Assembly (NCBI RefSeq): GCF_007097145.1
Contig: NZ_VJVZ01000009.1
Coordinates: forward strand, 124,001 to 188,000
Length of the DNA: 64,000 nt
Source of the DNA: Flavobacterium zepuense
GTDB taxonomy: Bacteria; Bacteroidota; Bacteroidia; Flavobacteriales; Flavobacteriaceae
Reading direction: 5' to 3'
Shown here: positions 42,169 to 51,804 of the stretch, piece after piece
Layout: every line of letters starts with the position of its first letter
Numbering within the stretch: the first letter of the stretch is position 1
Made by a program: the position numbers and the translations under genes
The notes under the pieces: model-generated
Databases searched by the model: none
What the model saw: only the letters and a program-made list of their open reading frames with translations
What the model was told of the DNA's origin: nothing

Positions 42169-45006
42169 ATGAAACTATCTATTGCCAAGATATGCCTGCC
42201 ATGCCTTTTATTATTGACGTTAACTACTTCTGCTATAGCACAAAACCCATCAGGAAGGGAAGTAACCTTAATAGATGACGGCTGGCACTTTGCATTTGGG
42301 CACTCTCATGATACCGGCAAAGACTTTAACCACGGTACAGCATACTTCTCCTACCTTGCAAAAACCGGTAACGGCGATGGCCCTGCTGCTGCTGCTTTTG
42401 ATGACCGTGCCTGGCGATTATTAAACCTGCCGCACGACTGGGCTGTAGAACAATCATTTAGCGAAGCAGGCAGTTTTAGCCACGGCTTTAAAACCGCAGG
42501 TAAGGGCTTCCCGGACAAGAGTATTGGCTGGTACCGCCGGAAGATCAGCATACCAGAGACCGACCTCGGGCGCATCATCTCGCTTAAGTTTGACGGCGTA
42601 TTTCGCGACTCTAAAGTGTGGTTTAATGGGCATTACCTTGGTAATGAGCCAAGTGGATATGATGGTTTTGAGTATGATGTTTCCGCTTATGTAAATTATG
42701 GAGGCGAAAATACCATTGCCGTGCGCGTAGATGCCTCTATGGAGGAGGGCTGGTTTTACGAAGGCGCCGGTATTTACAGGCATGTGTATGTGCAAAAGAC
42801 TAATCCACTGCATGTTAAAACTAATGGAACTTACATTACTACCGATATTAAAAACGGTTATGCCAACATAAAAGCGCAGGTTGCCATTGAGAATTGGAGC
42901 AATGATAATAATGGAGGCGATGTAGAAATAGTATCAACGATTGTAGATCCGCAGGGTAAGGAAATTTCTACAAAACAGATAATTTTGGCACCAAAACCCT
43001 TTAATATTTCACTTTCGGACTCTGAGATTCGCATAAATACCCCCCTTTTATGGGACATTGAAAATCCAAATTTATACCGCCTCATAACTCAGATAAAAAA
43101 GGAAGGAAAAATAGTGGATACCTACGAAACTACTTTCGGCATCCGGAGCATTCGTTTTGATCCCGAAGAAGGTTTTTTCCTAAACGGAAAGCATCTTAAA
43201 CTGAAAGGTACCAACAACCACCAGGACCATGCAGGGGTGGGCACTGCATTACCCGATGAGCTACAGTACTTCCGCATCAAAAAACTTAAGGAAATGGGCA
43301 GCAATGCCTACCGTTGCTCGCACCATCCGCCAACACCCGAACTTTTAGAGGCCTGCGACAGGCTGGGCATGTTGGTTATTGATGAAACCCGACTTATGGG
43401 TATTACCGATTTGCACCTCGGGGCCGTTAAACGAATGATAGAGCGCGATCGCAACCACCCCAGCGTGTTTTGCTGGTCGGTTGGCAATGAGGAGTGGGCC
43501 ATAGAGGGCAACATCATGGGCGAGCGCATAACCAATACCATGCAGGGCTATGCTAAGAGCATTGATCCTACAAGGCCCGTAACTGTGGGCATTAGCAGTG
43601 GTTTCAGGAGCGGGATATCATCGGTAGTAGAGGTTATGGGTTACAACTACCTTGGTAATGGCGATATAGATGCGCACCGCAACCAGTTTAAGCAACAGCC
43701 CGGTATGGGTACCGAGGAGGGCTCTACCTTTGCCACCCGCGGTATTTACGTTACCGATGATGCCAAACATTACCAGGCAGCTTACGACCGCAAACCGCGC
43801 CCGTCATTTTACAGTATAGAGGAGGGGTGGAAGTTTTATGCCACACGCCCATACCTGGCAGGCATGTTCATCTGGACAGGGTTTGATTACCGTGGCGAGC
43901 CCACGCCTTATGGCTGGCCGTCGGTTACTTCCTACTTTGGTATGATGGATGTGTGTGGTTTCCCTAAAGATAATGTGTACTACCTTAAATCATGGTGGGG
44001 TAGCGAGCCGGTGCTGCACCTGCTACCGCACTGGAACTGGCAGGGCATGGAAGGCAAAGAGATAGACGTTTGGGCGTACTCCAACTGTGATGAGGTAGAG
44101 CTTTTTCTCAACAAAAAGAGCCTTGGCAAAAAGATGATGGAGCAATACGGCCATTTAGAATGGAAGGTGGCTTACCAACCCGGTACATTAGAGGCTGTAG
44201 GCTATAAGAATGGTAAAAGGATACTTACCGACATTAGGAAAACCACAGGCAAGCCGGAAAAGATAAAACTTACGTCGCACAGGCAAACGCTCGACAAAGC
44301 TAATGGGGTTGCAGTATTTAATGTGGAAGTGACGGATAAAAACGGGCTGCACATTCCCACGGCTACAAATGAGGTTACGTTCAGTATAAAAGGCGGCACA
44401 ATAATAGGGGTGGGCAATGGCGACCCAACATCGCTTGAAAATGATAAATTTATAGACGCTATCGCTTTAGTAAACATAACCGGTTTGCAGGAGCAGGCAC
44501 TTACTACAGTTAACTTGCCACAGCAACTGCCATCGTACCCTAAAAACAACTGGACGGAGGCTTTTAAAGACAGGGATTATAAAAACCTTGCTCCGGCTTA
44601 TGTTTACCGCGGGCAGTTTGAGTTGGCATCACTATCAGCAACTAATGTGGTTACGTTCTTTTATCAGAAGGTAGGGGTAGATGCCGTTATTTTTGTGAAT
44701 GGTAAAAAGGTTAACTCAGCTAAAGATGACGCTCAAAAATATATTCTAAGTGCCGATATGCTTAAACAGGGCATCAACACCTTAAACATTATAGCAACAC
44801 CCGTACATAAAGTAAAAGATTGGGACGTGATTAACGCCAACCCCGGTGTTGTTCAGGTTATAACTCCCGCTGACCAGTGGAAACGTAAGCTATTCAGCGG
44901 TTACGCACAGGTAATCGTTCAGGCCGATGGCAGCGGTAAGGATATTGTGCTTTCGGCTACAGCCAAAGATGTGAAAGCTGCAACGCTAACCCTTAGTGTT
45001 AAATAA
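42169..45006 (+). CDS. Exported GH2 beta-galactosidase with DUF4982 domain
   Basis: 945 residues. Signal peptide of about 24 residues (AIA-QN). GH2 jelly-roll (about 35-215), Ig-like domain (215-325), TIM barrel (325-620) with acid/base Glu in CWSVGNEEW and nucleophile in GMGTEEGST, then a DUF4982-type module (about 635-710, VELFLNKKSLGKKM, PGTLEAVGYKNGKRI) and further C-terminal beta modules. It hydrolyses terminal beta-galactosides in the periplasm or outside. No SusC/D pair adjoins it. Dispersed repeats follow. Confidence 0.9.
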   Translation: MKLSIAKICLPCLLLLTLTTSAIAQNPSGREVTLIDDGWHFAFGHSHDTGKDFNHGTAYFSYLAKTGNGDGPAAAAFDDRAWRLLNLPHDWAVEQSFSEAGSFSHGFKTAGKGFPDKSIGWYRRKISIPETDLGRIISLKFDGVFRDSKVWFNGHYLGNEPSGYDGFEYDVSAYVNYGGENTIAVRVDASMEEGWFYEGAGIYRHVYVQKTNPLHVKTNGTYITTDIKNGYANIKAQVAIENWSNDNNGGDVEIVSTIVDPQGKEISTKQIILAPKPFNISLSDSEIRINTPLLWDIENPNLYRLITQIKKEGKIVDTYETTFGIRSIRFDPEEGFFLNGKHLKLKGTNNHQDHAGVGTALPDELQYFRIKKLKEMGSNAYRCSHHPPTPELLEACDRLGMLVIDETRLMGITDLHLGAVKRMIERDRNHPSVFCWSVGNEEWAIEGNIMGERITNTMQGYAKSIDPTRPVTVGISSGFRSGISSVVEVMGYNYLGNGDIDAHRNQFKQQPGMGTEEGSTFATRGIYVTDDAKHYQAAYDRKPRPSFYSIEEGWKFYATRPYLAGMFIWTGFDYRGEPTPYGWPSVTSYFGMMDVCGFPKDNVYYLKSWWGSEPVLHLLPHWNWQGMEGKEIDVWAYSNCDEVELFLNKKSLGKKMMEQYGHLEWKVAYQPGTLEAVGYKNGKRILTDIRKTTGKPEKIKLTSHRQTLDKANGVAVFNVEVTDKNGLHIPTATNEVTFSIKGGTIIGVGNGDPTSLENDKFIDAIALVNITGLQEQALTTVNLPQQLPSYPKNNWTEAFKDRDYKNLAPAYVYRGQFELASLSATNVVTFFYQKVGVDAVIFVNGKKVNSAKDDAQKYILSADMLKQGINTLNIIATPVHKVKDWDVINANPGVVQVITPADQWKRKLFSGYAQVIVQADGSGKDIVLSATAKDVKAATLTLSVK

Positions 45007-45365
45007 CGTTCTTTTGTCTTGAAACAAAAGAACCAAAAATTCAAGGCTTGCACCCTTTTACGCTACAAAGTATTGCGTTCGGCTAAATCATTTGAACTCG
45101 CTGCGCTCAAACAGCAAATGATTTTTAACGCCTTACTTCATACTTTGCTTAACGCTAAAAGGGTGATGCCTTAGCTTCACTCATACCCTAATGAATTACG
45201 GCAATACACAAACTGTACCCGTTCTCGGCTCCCCTCTCTTTCGGAGAGGGGCTGGGGGTGAGGTCTTCAGAGTCGTAAGCCGCAAAAATTCCTTAACCAT
45301 AGTACTAATTTTTTTGTAAGATAAAAATTAGTAACTTCCCCTCAATTACGCTAAAGCCATACACA
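45007..45365. repeat. Repeat-filled intergenic region
   Basis: No gene. 45011-45030 is a CTTTTGT/ACAAAAG hairpin. 45051-45165 is a long imperfect palindrome: CACCCTTTT/AAAAGGGTG at the ends, CAAAGTAT (45066-45073) with ATACTTTG (45140-45147), AAATCATTTG (45085-45094) with CAAATGATTT (45115-45124). 45231-45251 is a CCCCTCTC/GAGAGGGG hairpin followed by GGGGGTGAGG. All look like dispersed intergenic elements of Flavobacteria. Confidence 0.6.
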
Positions 45366-46940
45366 ATGCTGGATTCATTTCCGTTTTACCTTAGCCTCAT
45401 TGCCGTAATATTAGGGGTTATAATGCTCGCTAACAAAATAAAGGTGGCCTACCCGGTACTGTTAGTGCTGGCGGGGCTGGGCATCAGCCTGATACCCGGT
45501 ATGCCCACGGTGCACATTGAGGCCGACCTGATATTCGTTATCTTCCTGCCGCCGCTTTTGTATGAAGCGGCATGGTCTATCTCATGGAAAGAACTGTGGA
45601 AATGGCGCCGCATCATTACCAGCTTTGCCTTTATAGTAGTGTTTTTTACAGCCTTTACCATAGCCTTGGTAGCCAATCATTTTATACCCGGCTTTACGCT
45701 TGCACTGGGCTTTTTGCTGGGAGGTATCGTATCGCCGCCCGATGCTGTAAGTGCCGGGGCTATACTTAAGTTTGTAAAAGTACCGCGGCGTTTTTCATCA
45801 ATATTAGAAGGGGAGAGCCTGCTTAACGATGCCTCTTCGCTTATAATTTTCCGCTTTGCGCTTATAGCCGTTGCAACCGGCCAGTTTGTATGGCAGGAAG
45901 CCGCTTTAAACTTTAGCTGGATGGTTTTTGGCGGCGTGGGTATAGGCCTTGTAACAAGCTACATTATTATGAAATGCCATAAGCATTTACCTACCGATGC
46001 CAATATAGATATTGCTCTTACGCTCATAACGCCTTATATTATTTATGTAGCTGCAGAAGAGGTACACAGTAGTGGTGTACTTGCGGTGGTAAGTGGTGGC
46101 TTGTACCTTTCTACCCACAGGATGATATTTTTAAACAGCACATCGCGCCTGCGCACGGTTAACGTGTGGGAGAGCCTTTGCTTTGTGCTCAACGGGCTTG
46201 TGTTTATGCTAATTGGGCTCGACCTGCCCGAAATTATCGAAGGGTTGGATGGCACCGGTATAGGTACAGCCATAGGCTACGGCTTATTAATTACACTGGC
46301 ATTGGTGGTATCAAGGATAATATCGGTATATGCGGCGGTTTTTACTACGCTGATAGCACGAAATTTTATAACGGTAGCCGATGCCGGACACCCCGGTTTC
46401 AGGGGGCCGCTTGTATTAGGATGGGCAGGTATGCGGGGTGTGGTATCGCTGGCAGCGGCACTCTCTATACCCGTAACGTTGGATGATGGCTCGGCTTTCC
46501 CGCAGCGTAACCTTATACTCTTTATAACCTTTGTAGTGATATTGTCAACATTGCTGTTGCAGGGCTTAACATTACCATGGCTGATTAAGAAGATAAACAT
46601 GCCTGATCCCGACTCTATAATGCCCGAAGACCAGATGTACAATAAAATAAGGAGGTTAATGGCGCAGGAAGCACTTGATCACCTAAAAACGAATTACAGT
46701 ACGCAATTGCAAAACAGGCAGGTGTTGCAGTTTTTTGCCAGTAAATGGGAAAATAGCGGCGCAGAGTCTGACGATAATTCGCTTATGGACGAAGAAACAA
46801 AAACTATTTACCTCGATCTTTTAAATGTTCAGCGCGACCTGTTGCTTAAAAAGAACAAAAGCCTTGTTGTTGACGAGGAAATTGTGCGCAGGCACCTGTT
46901 ATATTTAGATTTGGAAGAAGAAAAGTTAGGGCTTTTATAA
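45366..46940 (+). CDS. Na+/H+ antiporter, NhaP-type CPA1 family
   Basis: 524 residues. About twelve membrane helices occupy residues 5-410. The ion-binding signature GGIVSPPDAVSAGAIL and the helix motif LEGESLLNDASSLIIFRFAL are typical of CPA1 exchangers. The C-terminal ~110 residues are a hydrophilic helical tail (regulatory in relatives). It maintains pH and Na+ homeostasis at the inner membrane. Monocistronic. Confidence 0.92.
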   Translation: MLDSFPFYLSLIAVILGVIMLANKIKVAYPVLLVLAGLGISLIPGMPTVHIEADLIFVIFLPPLLYEAAWSISWKELWKWRRIITSFAFIVVFFTAFTIALVANHFIPGFTLALGFLLGGIVSPPDAVSAGAILKFVKVPRRFSSILEGESLLNDASSLIIFRFALIAVATGQFVWQEAALNFSWMVFGGVGIGLVTSYIIMKCHKHLPTDANIDIALTLITPYIIYVAAEEVHSSGVLAVVSGGLYLSTHRMIFLNSTSRLRTVNVWESLCFVLNGLVFMLIGLDLPEIIEGLDGTGIGTAIGYGLLITLALVVSRIISVYAAVFTTLIARNFITVADAGHPGFRGPLVLGWAGMRGVVSLAAALSIPVTLDDGSAFPQRNLILFITFVVILSTLLLQGLTLPWLIKKINMPDPDSIMPEDQMYNKIRRLMAQEALDHLKTNYSTQLQNRQVLQFFASKWENSGAESDDNSLMDEETKTIYLDLLNVQRDLLLKKNKSLVVDEEIVRRHLLYLDLEEEKLGLL

Positions 46941-46956
46941 TAATGCAAGCTAGCAC

Positions 46957-47697
46957 TTACTTCCAGTTCAGCTCCAGCGCAAAACAGGCTTTATCGTCTT
47001 TATTAATACTAAAAAAGGTCTGTTTATCCTCAATGCCTGAATATAACTGAACTGCATCGCCCAGTTTAAGTTCGCGCATAAAGTTCATATCAAAGCTTTG
47101 CAACTGCTGCCTTAAAATAGGTTTATGGTCTATACCATCCAGGCACCATTCTAAATATTTTACGTTGTTAGCATGGTTTACAATATCCAGGTCAGATAAT
47201 ACCACTTTGCGTTCGCTGTGCAGCGCGGCCTCACGGTTTAGGTTCACTTTTTTAAAGGATTCAGCGGTCGATTCCCTTTCAGGGTATTTTTCAAAATGTT
47301 CGTGGGGCAGGGCAAGGGCTTCGGCCTTGCGCAGTTTTGTATTAAATACCGCCCAGTAGGTAATGGAACCCACAATTTTTTTATCGCCAAGGTACATTTC
47401 CAGCGCACGTATAGATCGTGATCCCTGCAAATCATAAATCCAGGTTTTCACGGTAACAACATCGCGCCATTTAGGCAATTCATCAACCTCTACGCGCATG
47501 CGGCTTAGCACCCATGCCTGGTCATGCTGCTGCATATCGGTAAAGCTAAGGCCGCCCAGTTCGGCATGGTAACCGGCTGTTATTTGCAGCAGGTTGCAAA
47601 GCTCGGTGTGGCGCAGCAGGCCGTTAGGGCTGCATTGCAGGAAATTAATTTCAAAGTCGTGCGAGTAAACCGATGTAAAATCCGGGGATATTGGCAT
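46957..47697 (-). CDS. Acyl-ACP thioesterase (FatA/FatB-like)
   Basis: 246 residues, two hotdog domains. Family features: FLQCSPNGLLRHTELCNLLQITAGYHAE, HDQAWVLSRMRVEVDELPKW and DLDIVNHANNVKYLEWCLD (catalytic Asn/His region). It releases fatty acids from acyl carrier protein. Last gene of a five-gene minus-strand run; its ATG overlaps the miaA stop (TAATG). Confidence 0.88.
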   Translation of the reverse strand: MPISPDFTSVYSHDFEINFLQCSPNGLLRHTELCNLLQITAGYHAELGGLSFTDMQQHDQAWVLSRMRVEVDELPKWRDVVTVKTWIYDLQGSRSIRALEMYLGDKKIVGSITYWAVFNTKLRKAEALALPHEHFEKYPERESTAESFKKVNLNREAALHSERKVVLSDLDIVNHANNVKYLEWCLDGIDHKPILRQQLQSFDMNFMRELKLGDAVQLYSGIEDKQTFFSINKDDKACFALELNWK

Positions 47698-48608
47698 TAT
47701 AATGAATCTTCTATATAATTAATAATAGTGGCAGGCGGGGTTTTAAAATCAAACCACCTGGCACCTTCGGTACGCTTAAACCAGGTCATCTGGCGTTTGG
47801 CAAAGCGGCGGGTGTTCTTTTTAATTTCTTCGATGGCAAAATCAAGTGTAAAATCGCCGTCAAAATAGCTAAAAAGTTCCCTGTAGCCAACAGTTTGCAA
47901 TGCATTCAGCTTTTTATGCGGATAGAGTTCGCGAGCCTCGTCAATTAGCCCCATACCCACCATAATATCAACGCGCTGGTTAATACGGCTATACATGGTT
48001 TCGCGATCGGCTTCAAGCCCAATGACGATTGGGATAAAGGTGCGGCTGTTCTTTTTGATATTCAGGAACGACGAATACGGCCTGCCGCTGCCAATGCAAA
48101 CCTCCAGCGCACGCATCAACCGTTGCGGGTTATCTTTTGCTACGTTGTGGAAATGCATTGGGTCTAAACGCTCTAATTCCGACTGTAAATATGCAATTCC
48201 TTTCTCTTCAAAATCGGCTATAAGCTGTTGCCGTATGGCGGGGTCTACATCGGGGAAATCATCAAAACCTTTTAAAACCGCATCAATATAAAGCCCCGAT
48301 CCACCCACTAAAACCGCAAAGTTATTAGTGGTAAAAAGCTCGTTGAGTTTAGCAATGGCATCACGCTCAAAATCGCCTACAGTATATTCATCAAAGATGG
48401 ATATGTTCTGGATAAAATGGTGTTTAGCTGCCGCCATTTCATGGTTACTGGGTACAGCGGTACCAATAGCCATTTCTTTAAAAAACTGCCTGCTATCGGC
48501 CGATAGGATCTCGCAGTTAAAATGCTTTGCAATTTCTATAGCCATGGCGGTTTTGCCAATGGCAGTTGGACCTATAACAGTAATAAGGTATTTGCGTTGG
48601 GTATCCAT
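47697..48608 (-). CDS. miaA: tRNA dimethylallyltransferase
   Basis: 303 residues. P-loop VIGPTAIGKTAMAIEIA, SADSRQFFKEMAIGTA, FLVGGSGLY-like VLVGGSGLYIDAVL and DNPQRLMRALEV are MiaA hallmarks. It adds dimethylallyl to A37 of tRNAs reading UNN codons. It directly abuts the channel gene upstream and overlaps the thioesterase by one base, indicating tight co-translation. Confidence 0.96.
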   Translation of the reverse strand: MDTQRKYLITVIGPTAIGKTAMAIEIAKHFNCEILSADSRQFFKEMAIGTAVPSNHEMAAAKHHFIQNISIFDEYTVGDFERDAIAKLNELFTTNNFAVLVGGSGLYIDAVLKGFDDFPDVDPAIRQQLIADFEEKGIAYLQSELERLDPMHFHNVAKDNPQRLMRALEVCIGSGRPYSSFLNIKKNSRTFIPIVIGLEADRETMYSRINQRVDIMVGMGLIDEARELYPHKKLNALQTVGYRELFSYFDGDFTLDFAIEEIKKNTRRFAKRQMTWFKRTEGARWFDFKTPPATIINYIEDSL

Positions 48609-49451
48609 TTATTTAGAAAGGCTTGCGCCGCAGTTGTAGCAAAATTTAGCATCGTCACGGTGCTGGTTAGCACCACAATTAGGGCATGCCTGGGTATTTA
48701 AATGAGGTTTTTCATCGTTCATAAACTGTGCGGTTACAAGCCCTGTAGGCACTGCAATAATACCGTAACCCATTATCATAATGATAACGCTTACCAGTTG
48801 CCCAAGCGGGGTAATAGGGGTAATATCGCCAAAGCCTACGGTAGTAAGGGTAACGATAGTCCAGTATATGCTGATGGGTATGCTTGTAAAGCCGCTTTCA
48901 GGGCCTTCTATCATATACATTAAGGTGCCCATAATAATGCAAAGCACCAAAACACTGAATAAAAATACCGCGATTTTAACCTGGCTTTTGCGGAGTGCGT
49001 TAATTAACTGGTTACCTGCCCCTACAAAATGCGTTAGCTTTAATATCCTGAAAACACGCAATAGTCGCACCGCCCTAACGGCAATAAGAAAGCCTGTACC
49101 CGGGAAAAGTAAGCCCACATATTTGGGTATGGTAGCCAGAAGATCTACAAAGCCGTAAAAACTAAACACATATTTTAGGGGTTCGCGAACGGCTATCACA
49201 CGGCCAATATATTCCAACGTAAAAAGTACGGTAATTATCCACTCAATCCATGCCAGTTGGCGCCCATATACAATTTTTATAGATGCCACACTCTCCAGCA
49301 TTACCGCCACGATACTCAGCAGGATAACGCACAGCAGTATAATATCAAAAAGCTTACCCGCGCGGGTATCGGCCTCATAAATTACTGTGTGGAGTTTTTT
49401 ACGGGTTTCTTCAGGTAGGAATCCGCTCTTTAAAATTTTAGGTTGCTGCAT
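48609..49451 (-). CDS. Voltage-gated-type ion channel with C-terminal zinc ribbon
   Basis: 280 residues, six membrane helices like Kv channels. S4-like segment RAVRLLRVFRILKLTHF carries regularly spaced Arg. The selectivity filter is TLTTVGFGD, indicating K+. The C-terminus has a zinc-ribbon module with four cysteines in two CxxC pairs (CPNCGAN and CYNCGAS), unusual on a channel. Inner membrane. The tight operon with miaA may be just ordering. Confidence 0.9.
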   Translation of the reverse strand: MQQPKILKSGFLPEETRKKLHTVIYEADTRAGKLFDIILLCVILLSIVAVMLESVASIKIVYGRQLAWIEWIITVLFTLEYIGRVIAVREPLKYVFSFYGFVDLLATIPKYVGLLFPGTGFLIAVRAVRLLRVFRILKLTHFVGAGNQLINALRKSQVKIAVFLFSVLVLCIIMGTLMYMIEGPESGFTSIPISIYWTIVTLTTVGFGDITPITPLGQLVSVIIMIMGYGIIAVPTGLVTAQFMNDEKPHLNTQACPNCGANQHRDDAKFCYNCGASLSK

Positions 49452-49473
49452 TATACCAAAAATACTAAATACG

Positions 49474-50838
49474 TTAGAAACGTACTATTTTTAAGGCTTT
49501 CTTTTTTCTCAGGAAGTCCTGGATTATCTTTTTAGTATCCTTATTATTTTCCATAGGCACAATGATATTTTTAAGGATGTCTATTTTATTAACCTGGTAA
49601 TTAAGGTTAAAAAACGCATAGCCTTTGTAAACGCCATTTTCTATAAGTACCGCGCTGCGTTCATCAATGGTGCGGCCACGGTCTATAATAACCATGCTTT
49701 GGTTGTAAAAACTGTTGGCAGCAATAAACTCGTTTACACGCAGGTTGTATTCTTCAGGCATTTCGCGGCCCACGCAGGCACCGTTACAGCCATCCAGCTC
49801 CAGCGGAAAACACGCCTCTTTAGCCGAATCATCCATGCGATTTATTTTTTGGCACAGCCTGTATTTTTCTACAATTTTAAAAAGAGCGCTGCGCGCCTCT
49901 ACAATACCCGGAAAAGAAATAATTTCTTTTTTACGGCCATCCGTTTTAAGCAGGTTAAGGGTAATGTAGCCATGCGGGTCTTTTTCCGGGTACATAGACC
50001 ACGGTGCGGTATTTACCTTAAGAATGCGGTTGTACACAGGCTTATTAACTTTAAGTTCGTGGCATTCTTTAAGCAGGGCGATAAGCTCGCTGCCCGTTTC
50101 CTCGTAAGTTACGGTAAAAGCTTCGCGCTGAATGCGCTTGTTTTTTCTTGATGTACCCGTAAAATGCTGGTTAACACGTTTTTTTACGTTGCGGCTACGG
50201 CCCAGGAAAATAAGGTCGCCGTTTTCGTTATAAATGTAGTAAAGCCCTGTAACCGACGGAATACCCTCAAGCAAATCCTGTAATTTGGGCGAAATGCCTT
50301 TTTTGGTTTCGCTCTTGATAAGGCTTTTTACGATCTCTTTCTCGGTATCTTTTTCTAATAACAGTTTAAATAGCTGAACCGTTGCCAGTGCATCTCCGGT
50401 GGCGCGGTGCCTGTCGCTCATGGGTATGCCCAGTGCGCGAACGAGTTTGCCCAGGCTGTGCGATTTTTGTTCCGGCAGTAGCTTTTGAGACAGCTCTACC
50501 GTGCAAAGCGTTTGCTTTTCAAAATTGTAGCCCAGGTTCTTAAATTCGGTTTTAAGCACACGGTAGTCAAACTGGGCGTTGTGTGCTACAATAATACAGC
50601 CTTCGGTAATCTCAATAATGCGCTTGGCCACCTCATGAAACTTAGGTGCGCTGCGCAGCATGGCATTATTAATGCCGGTAAGTTTTACCACAAAGGGCTG
50701 TATGGGTTTTTCGGGGTTTACGAGGCTTATAAACTGGTCGGTAACCTCATGGCCGTCATATTTGTAAATGGCAATCTCGGTTATTCCCTCTTCATTAAAT
50801 TGTCCCCCCGTCGTTTCTATGTCAAGTATTGCGTACAA
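49474..50838 (-). CDS. DEDDh exonuclease fused to GIY-YIG nuclease (DNA polymerase III epsilon / UvrC-Cho like)
   Basis: 454 residues, TTG start (MYAILDIETTG family start). DEDDh 3'-5' exonuclease over about 1-170 (DIETTG, HNAQFDYRVL, HRATGDA). GIY-YIG endonuclease over about 195-275 (GLYYIYNENGDLIFLGRSRNVKKRVNQHF), followed by a C-terminal region with CNGACVGRE, resembling UvrC/Cho. It likely acts in DNA repair, cutting and trimming damaged DNA. Confidence 0.88.
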   Translation of the reverse strand: MYAILDIETTGGQFNEEGITEIAIYKYDGHEVTDQFISLVNPEKPIQPFVVKLTGINNAMLRSAPKFHEVAKRIIEITEGCIIVAHNAQFDYRVLKTEFKNLGYNFEKQTLCTVELSQKLLPEQKSHSLGKLVRALGIPMSDRHRATGDALATVQLFKLLLEKDTEKEIVKSLIKSETKKGISPKLQDLLEGIPSVTGLYYIYNENGDLIFLGRSRNVKKRVNQHFTGTSRKNKRIQREAFTVTYEETGSELIALLKECHELKVNKPVYNRILKVNTAPWSMYPEKDPHGYITLNLLKTDGRKKEIISFPGIVEARSALFKIVEKYRLCQKINRMDDSAKEACFPLELDGCNGACVGREMPEEYNLRVNEFIAANSFYNQSMVIIDRGRTIDERSAVLIENGVYKGYAFFNLNYQVNKIDILKNIIVPMENNKDTKKIIQDFLRKKKALKIVRF

Positions 50839-50899
50839 AAAATTTTATTTGAGTTTGAAGGCATAAATATACGAAGTTCGTAAATCAAAACCATGTTTT

Positions 50900-51562
50900 T
50901 TATCGATGTCCAAAAATACTGCTGCCAATGCGCACCATCGTGCTTCCGCATTCAATGGCCAGCAGGTAATCGCCACTCATTCCCATGCTTAGGGTTGTCA
51001 GTTGTTGGTTGCCGGTTGTTGGCAGCTTCGCAAGATTATTAAAAACTGACTGCAAATACATGAATTCTTTTCTAATCCGGGCCTCATCTTCGGTAAAAGT
51101 TGCCATACCCATAAGGCCGGTAACCTTAATGTTTTCCATAGCCTTAAATTCATCCGATGCTAACAGCTCGTTGAGTTCAGCTTCATCCAACCCAAATTTA
51201 GTATCTTCCTCTGCAATATGCATTTGCAATAAACAGTCAATAACCCTGCCGTTCTTTTTGGCCTGTTTGTTTATTTCGGCCAGTAGTTTAAGGCTGTCAA
51301 CCCCATGCACCAATGTAACAAACGAAGCCATATACTTTACCTTATTGGTCTGCACATGGCCTATCATGTGCCACTCAATATCTGTAGGCATTTGCTCGTG
51401 CTTATCGGCCATTTCCTGTATCTTGTTCTCGCCAAAAATACGCTGGCCGGCGTTGTAAGCCTCCATCAAATCAGGCACAGGCCAGGTTTTGCTTACCGCT
51501 ACAAGGGTAACGTGCTGGGGTAATGTGGCTTTTATTTTAGATAAGTTATTTTGTATTGACAT
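50900..51562 (-). CDS. YggS-family PLP homeostasis protein
   Basis: 220 residues. The PLP-binding Lys lies in TLVAVSKTWP, followed by FGENKIQEM, WHMIGHVQTNKVKY and LSMGMSGDYLLAIECGSTMVRIG. It buffers pyridoxal phosphate in the cytoplasm. A stretch of four GTTGNNN heptamers (50994-51021 on plus) lies within the coding region just before LSMGMSGD, encoding TTGNQQLTT, which I do not expect at this point of the family. First gene of the minus-strand run. Confidence 0.92.
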   Translation of the reverse strand: MSIQNNLSKIKATLPQHVTLVAVSKTWPVPDLMEAYNAGQRIFGENKIQEMADKHEQMPTDIEWHMIGHVQTNKVKYMASFVTLVHGVDSLKLLAEINKQAKKNGRVIDCLLQMHIAEEDTKFGLDEAELNELLASDEFKAMENIKVTGLMGMATFTEDEARIRKEFMYLQSVFNNLAKLPTTGNQQLTTLSMGMSGDYLLAIECGSTMVRIGSSIFGHR

Positions 51563-51642
51563 GGTATAATTTTAATATTTTGCCATCAGTAAGTTGCAGG
51601 ATGATGATTGTTCGAGAGCCTGTATAAACAACTCCCATACGC

Positions 51643-51650
51643 CAAAGATA
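51643..51650 (-). promoter_or_regulatory. -7 box for the yggS run
   Basis: TATCTTTG on minus, 80 bases upstream of the yggS ATG, implying a longer leader. Confidence 0.4.
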
Positions 51651-51804
51651 ATAGAACGCTAACCAAATGAAAACGATTTTTTAGATTAATCAGTAATTTT
51701 ATCGTGGTTAATTGCGTATTTTGCAATGCTGTTTACAACAGGTAGGTAGTGGTGGGTTTTTACATGCCTTTATTGATTAATTACAATTACAAAATTTTAT
51801 AAAA

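Noticed and set aside
45011..45030. Terminator of the GH2 gene at 42169-45006
   Set aside because: The stem CTTTTGT/ACAAAAG is weak and has no T-run behind it.
49699..50151. 150-residue plus-strand frame opposite the exonuclease/GIY-YIG gene
   Set aside because: It lies antisense to conserved motifs and has no recognisable domain or start signals.
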